Assembly (NCBI RefSeq): GCF_007747655.1
Contig: NZ_CP036274.1
Span: 558,001 to 622,000 of the forward strand
Source: Anatilimnocola aggregata
GTDB lineage: Bacteria > Planctomycetota > Planctomycetia > Pirellulales > Pirellulaceae
Reading direction: 5' to 3'
Length of the DNA: 64,000 nt
Shown: piece after piece, positions 63,401 through 64,000 of the stretch
Layout of the letters: each line of letters starts with the position of its first letter
Position numbering within the stretch: the stretch's first letter is position 1
Position numbers and translations under genes: made by a program
The notes under the pieces: model-generated
Told to the model about the DNA's origin: nothing
Seen by the model: only the letters and a program-made list of their open reading frames with translations
Database searches by the model: none

Positions 63401-64000
63401 GTGGACAATCCTGTAGTAGTCGGTGCGATTGCGGCAGCAGTTGCAGCCGTGTTGACGTTTGGCGTAGTAAAGTTTCTCGATCGACTGCGCAAGGTCGATG
63501 CCGAAAACCAGGCCAAAGAAATTCTCGACCGCGCCGCGCGCGATGCTGCTTCCAAGGTGAAGGAAGCTGAGCTGGCCATTAAAGAGCGGGAGTTAGCTTC
63601 CAAGGCTGAAACCGAGAAGCAGTTGACCAAGAGCCGCGACGAATTGCGCGAACGCGAACGGGCCGTTGAAAAGCGATCCGAGCAAGTGCAGCAATCGAGT
63701 GACGACCTCCGCAAGCAAGAGCGGATTGTCGAGACCACCCAGCGCCGCCTGGCCGAACGACTGGAAGACTCCAGCCGTCGCAACGAAGAACTGGCAAAAC
63801 TGATCGAAGCTCAACGCACCACGCTCCACAACCTCAGCGGACTTTCGCCCGGCGAGGCTTCCAAGCGACTCCTCGATACGCTCGAACAAGAGTTGCAGCA
63901 AGAGATGGGTTCCATCATCCTGCGGCACGAACGCCGCGTGCAGGAGCAGGTCGAGCAGAAGTCGCGAGACATCCTGCTCACCGCAATTCAGCGCTATGCT
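63401..64000 (+). CDS. rny: ribonuclease Y (5' part)
   Basis: The 200 residues visible match the N-terminal half of RNase Y, the membrane-bound endonuclease that starts mRNA decay. They begin with a single membrane helix (VVGAIAAAVAAVLTFGVVKF), followed by a long charged coiled coil (AENQAKEILDRAARDAASKV, then KEAELAIKERELASKAETEK) and the start of the ordered part (LSGLSPGEASKRLLDTLEQE, RHERRVQEQVEQKSRDILLT). The KH and HD domains lie beyond the window. The start is GTG at 63401, with GGAGG at 63392-63396. No in-frame ATG is a better choice. Confidence 0.92.
   Translation, partial: MDNPVVVGAIAAAVAAVLTFGVVKFLDRLRKVDAENQAKEILDRAARDAASKVKEAELAIKERELASKAETEKQLTKSRDELRERERAVEKRSEQVQQSSDDLRKQERIVETTQRRLAERLEDSSRRNEELAKLIEAQRTTLHNLSGLSPGEASKRLLDTLEQELQQEMGSIILRHERRVQEQVEQKSRDILLTAIQRYA

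Overview
The window looks like chromosomal DNA of a G+C-rich planctomycete, most likely from the Pirellulales or a neighbouring group. The argument rests on the gene families seen: two PSCyt1-DUF1549-DUF1553 proteins each followed by a DUF1501 protein, two DUF1559 prepilin-like proteins, two DUF1080 proteins, DUF6157, a PmoA-like protein, zinc-ribbon/GYF/TM2 proteins and many small lipoproteins. No plasmid or phage backbone, rRNA operon or CRISPR array is visible. Both ends cut genes: the 3' half of an MFS transporter at the left, the 5' third of RNase Y at the right.

Layout. 1-15.6 kb: MFS transporter (partial), a REP-associated tyrosine transposase bracketed by a perfect 31-bp inverted repeat, hemB, nadC, a Tat-exported amidohydrolase, a small zinc-ribbon membrane protein, a beta-propeller/cytochrome c protein, a NADAR protein, a methyltransferase, a pirin, an isochorismatase-like hydrolase, a YtcJ-like amidohydrolase, dus, a 5-formyl-THF cyclo-ligase, and thiS-thiG. 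15.7-29.1 kb: zinc-ribbon/GYF/TM2 protein, SDR, esterase, the first PSD1/DUF1501 pair, tadA, a TPR protein, DUF1080, an EF-G paralogue and hisA. 29.2-34.4 kb, the most accessory part: a toxin-antitoxin pair, a relic of a slipin gene, a lipoprotein, an intact slipin, a 1-kb gene-free stretch with palindromic repeats and two tRNA-like sequences, and a kelch-like secreted protein. 34.5-41.8 kb: the second PSD1/DUF1501 pair split by a nucleotidyltransferase-like gene, a second toxin-antitoxin pair, an ACP-like lipoprotein and DUF6157. 41.8-47.8 kb: two DUF1559 genes with lipoproteins, a zinc-ribbon membrane protein and an 827-bp gene-free region holding nested inverted repeats. 48-64 kb: DUF1080, a thioredoxin-like protein, PmoA-like protein, greA, arsR, tonB-like, dnaE, a YaiI-like protein, DUF2293, a beta-propeller protein, a leucine-rich-repeat-like protein, a double sialidase-fold protein and rny.

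How the genes work together. Most are housekeeping genes in short or single-gene units: haem (hemB), NAD (nadC), folate (cyclo-ligase), thiamine thiazole (thiS-thiG), histidine (hisA), tRNA modification (dus, tadA), translation, transcription elongation, replication and RNA decay. A second layer is secreted or envelope-bound (c-type cytochrome, DUF1501, DUF1080, sialidase-fold and propeller proteins) and fits the heterotrophic, glycan-degrading life style of planctomycetes; that part is inference from families.

The most striking non-gene content is a set of at least four families of short palindromic (REP-like) repeats in the gaps. One family bounds the transposase gene, one lies on both sides of the pirin gene, and one appears to have become the C-terminus of the YaiI-like protein. 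All coordinates, motifs and repeat matches were read by eye; no searches or folding programs were run.
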